Part shown: one piece after another, positions 63,205 to 64,000 of the stretch
How the letters are laid out: the number at the start of each line of letters is the position of its first letter
Position numbering within the stretch: position 1 is the stretch's first letter
Assembly: GCA_964007475.1 (NCBI GenBank)
Contig: OZ023274.1
Coordinates: 102,347,372-102,411,371 of the forward strand
Direction of reading: 5' to 3'
Source: Hybos culiciformis
Taxonomy: Eukaryota; Arthropoda; Insecta; Diptera; Hybotidae
Length of the DNA stretch: 64,000 nt
Notes under the pieces: generated by a model
Database searches by the model: none
What the model saw: only the letters and a program-made list of their open reading frames with translations
Told to the model about the DNA's origin: nothing
Position numbers and translations under genes: made by a program

Positions 63205-64000
63205 CCAAGGGTTCATCATTCTTAAATTAGAACAAAAGCTAATAGTTGAAAAGTACACCAAAATTTTACACATTGTTGATCTAACCGAAATAGAAAACGC
63301 CTTAGATACAATCGACAAAAATATTGAATTTATGCAGATCTACAAAAATTATTTAATAATAAGCTTACTCGAAAGAGAATTAAATTCTCTAAGAATGAAT
63401 CTTAAGACCATTGTACCACATAGAAAAAAAAGAGGATTAGTCAATGTATTAGGTAAAACACTTAACTTCATTGCAGGGACGATGGATTCTGAAGATGCAA
63501 CAGAAATATATTCGCATTTGCAAAATCTCGACCAGAACTCCAAAAAACTCGTAGATGAAACTAACAAACAGATAATTATAAATGAAAAGTTTTCTGACAA
63601 TATTAATAAAATTACAGAACGCATAAATTTTCAACGATCAAATCTACAAGACATAAACAACAATATGTCACTTATAATTAATAAATTAGACATTTATGAA
63701 CACGCTTTCCATACTTATGCCGAAATTACAAACCTAAATAAATTAATAGAAAAAGTTAAAGATTGTATTTTATTAAGTAACCTAAATACTTTAGCTCATG
63801 ATATTCTAACTATCGAAGAAGTTAATTTTTTTAATATTTCAATTGAAACTTTCCCTTTTATTAAAACTGGTATTATATTAACCAACAAAAATTCTATAAT
63901 CTTCGCCATATTGATACCCAAATTTTCTGAAAAACCTTACTTCAATGCCTACATTATACCTTTTCCCAATTCAAAAAATGAACAGCTAAATATGGAAAAT
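63122..64000 (+). CDS. env: Env glycoprotein, fusion type (3' end outside window)
   Basis: Env is the membrane glycoprotein that lets errantiviruses form infectious particles; it belongs to the family shared with baculovirus F proteins. The frame runs 293 codons from ATG 63,122 to the window end without a stop. Residues 1-~17 are a hydrophobic signal peptide. Arg-Lys-Lys-Arg at 101-104 is a furin-type cleavage site, followed directly by a Gly-Leu-rich fusion-peptide-like segment with a Gly-Thr-Met-Asp ending, the arrangement seen in this family. Residues ~125-205 are rich in Leu/Ile/Asn with coiled-coil-like spacing. The C-terminal ectodomain and membrane anchor are not in the window. It overlaps the end of pol by 83 nt in another frame and is probably translated from a spliced RNA. 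Confidence 0.88.
   Translation, partial: MIRVIILLSTIWATSTSQKVEITPVYTDQGFIILKLEQKLIVEKYTKILHIVDLTEIENALDTIDKNIEFMQIYKNYLIISLLERELNSLRMNLKTIVPHRKKRGLVNVLGKTLNFIAGTMDSEDATEIYSHLQNLDQNSKKLVDETNKQIIINEKFSDNINKITERINFQRSNLQDINNNMSLIINKLDIYEHAFHTYAEITNLNKLIEKVKDCILLSNLNTLAHDILTIEEVNFFNISIETFPFIKTGIILTNKNSIIFAILIPKFSEKPYFNAYIIPFPNSKNEQLNMEN

Larger units (their letters stand above)
57694..64000 (+). mobile_element. Errantivirus-like LTR retroelement with env, 3' end cut off
   Basis: The order is LTR, primer-binding site, leader, gag, pol (protease, reverse transcriptase, RNase H, integrase) and env, which is the arrangement of the insect errantiviruses (gypsy, 17.6, 297, ZAM group). The tRNA-Ser primer site and AGTTAC...GTAACT LTR ends support a 17.6/297/ZAM-like lineage rather than gypsy itself, which uses a lysine tRNA. 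Gag, pol and the visible part of env are uninterrupted and the catalytic residues of pol are present, so the insertion appears young. The rest of env and the 3' LTR lie beyond the window, so LTR identity, and hence age, cannot be assessed here. Confidence 0.95.

Noticed and set aside
61587..63634. Several minus-strand frames of 61-91 codons opposite pol and env
   Set aside because: They lie antisense to clear coding sequence and have no recognisable domain; shadows.

Overview
The window looks like a piece of an insect nuclear genome, most likely a fly. By eye about four bases in five are A or T, with very many poly(A)/poly(T) runs and short AT microsatellites. There are no bacterial-style gene clusters. 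The only long open reading frames belong to an errantivirus-type (Ty3/gypsy, env-bearing) LTR retroelement, whose primer-binding site fits an insect serine tRNA. The species cannot be named from the sequence.

Layout: positions 1 to about 57,690 hold no convincing host gene. This stretch is intergenic DNA or the inside of a very large intron. It contains several non-autonomous or decayed DNA transposons, recognised by terminal inverted repeats (TIRs): an Ac-like hAT relic (28,272-28,792) with a transposon-like coding tail; two copies of one ~408-bp palindromic element (29,488-29,895 and 32,839-33,247); a MITE with 36-bp TIRs (31,667-31,928); a 470-bp element carrying the first 55 codons of a Cys-x2-Cys protein (40,312-40,781); a compound foldback element (42,018-42,516); and a 1,190-bp hAT element with a perfect 8-bp target-site duplication and three internal ~95-bp repeats (50,719-51,908). 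The rest is AT-rich sequence with microsatellites, small tandem duplications and a few less AT-rich patches of unknown origin.

From 57,694 to the end of the window lies the retroelement: 5' LTR, tRNA-Ser primer-binding site, an 880-nt A-rich leader, gag, pol in the -1 frame, and the first 293 codons of env. The rest of env and the 3' LTR lie outside. All three frames are open and the catalytic residues of protease, reverse transcriptase, RNase H and integrase are present, so this copy looks young and possibly functional. Pol needs a -1 frameshift from gag. Env has a good splice acceptor just before its ATG and a candidate donor in the leader.

The most interesting observation is in the retroelement leader. 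A nested stem-loop occurs twice in tandem, and the differences between the copies preserve base pairing in both the inner and outer stems, while the leader contains no ATG before that of gag. This suggests a selected RNA structure in a leader built for scanning ribosomes.
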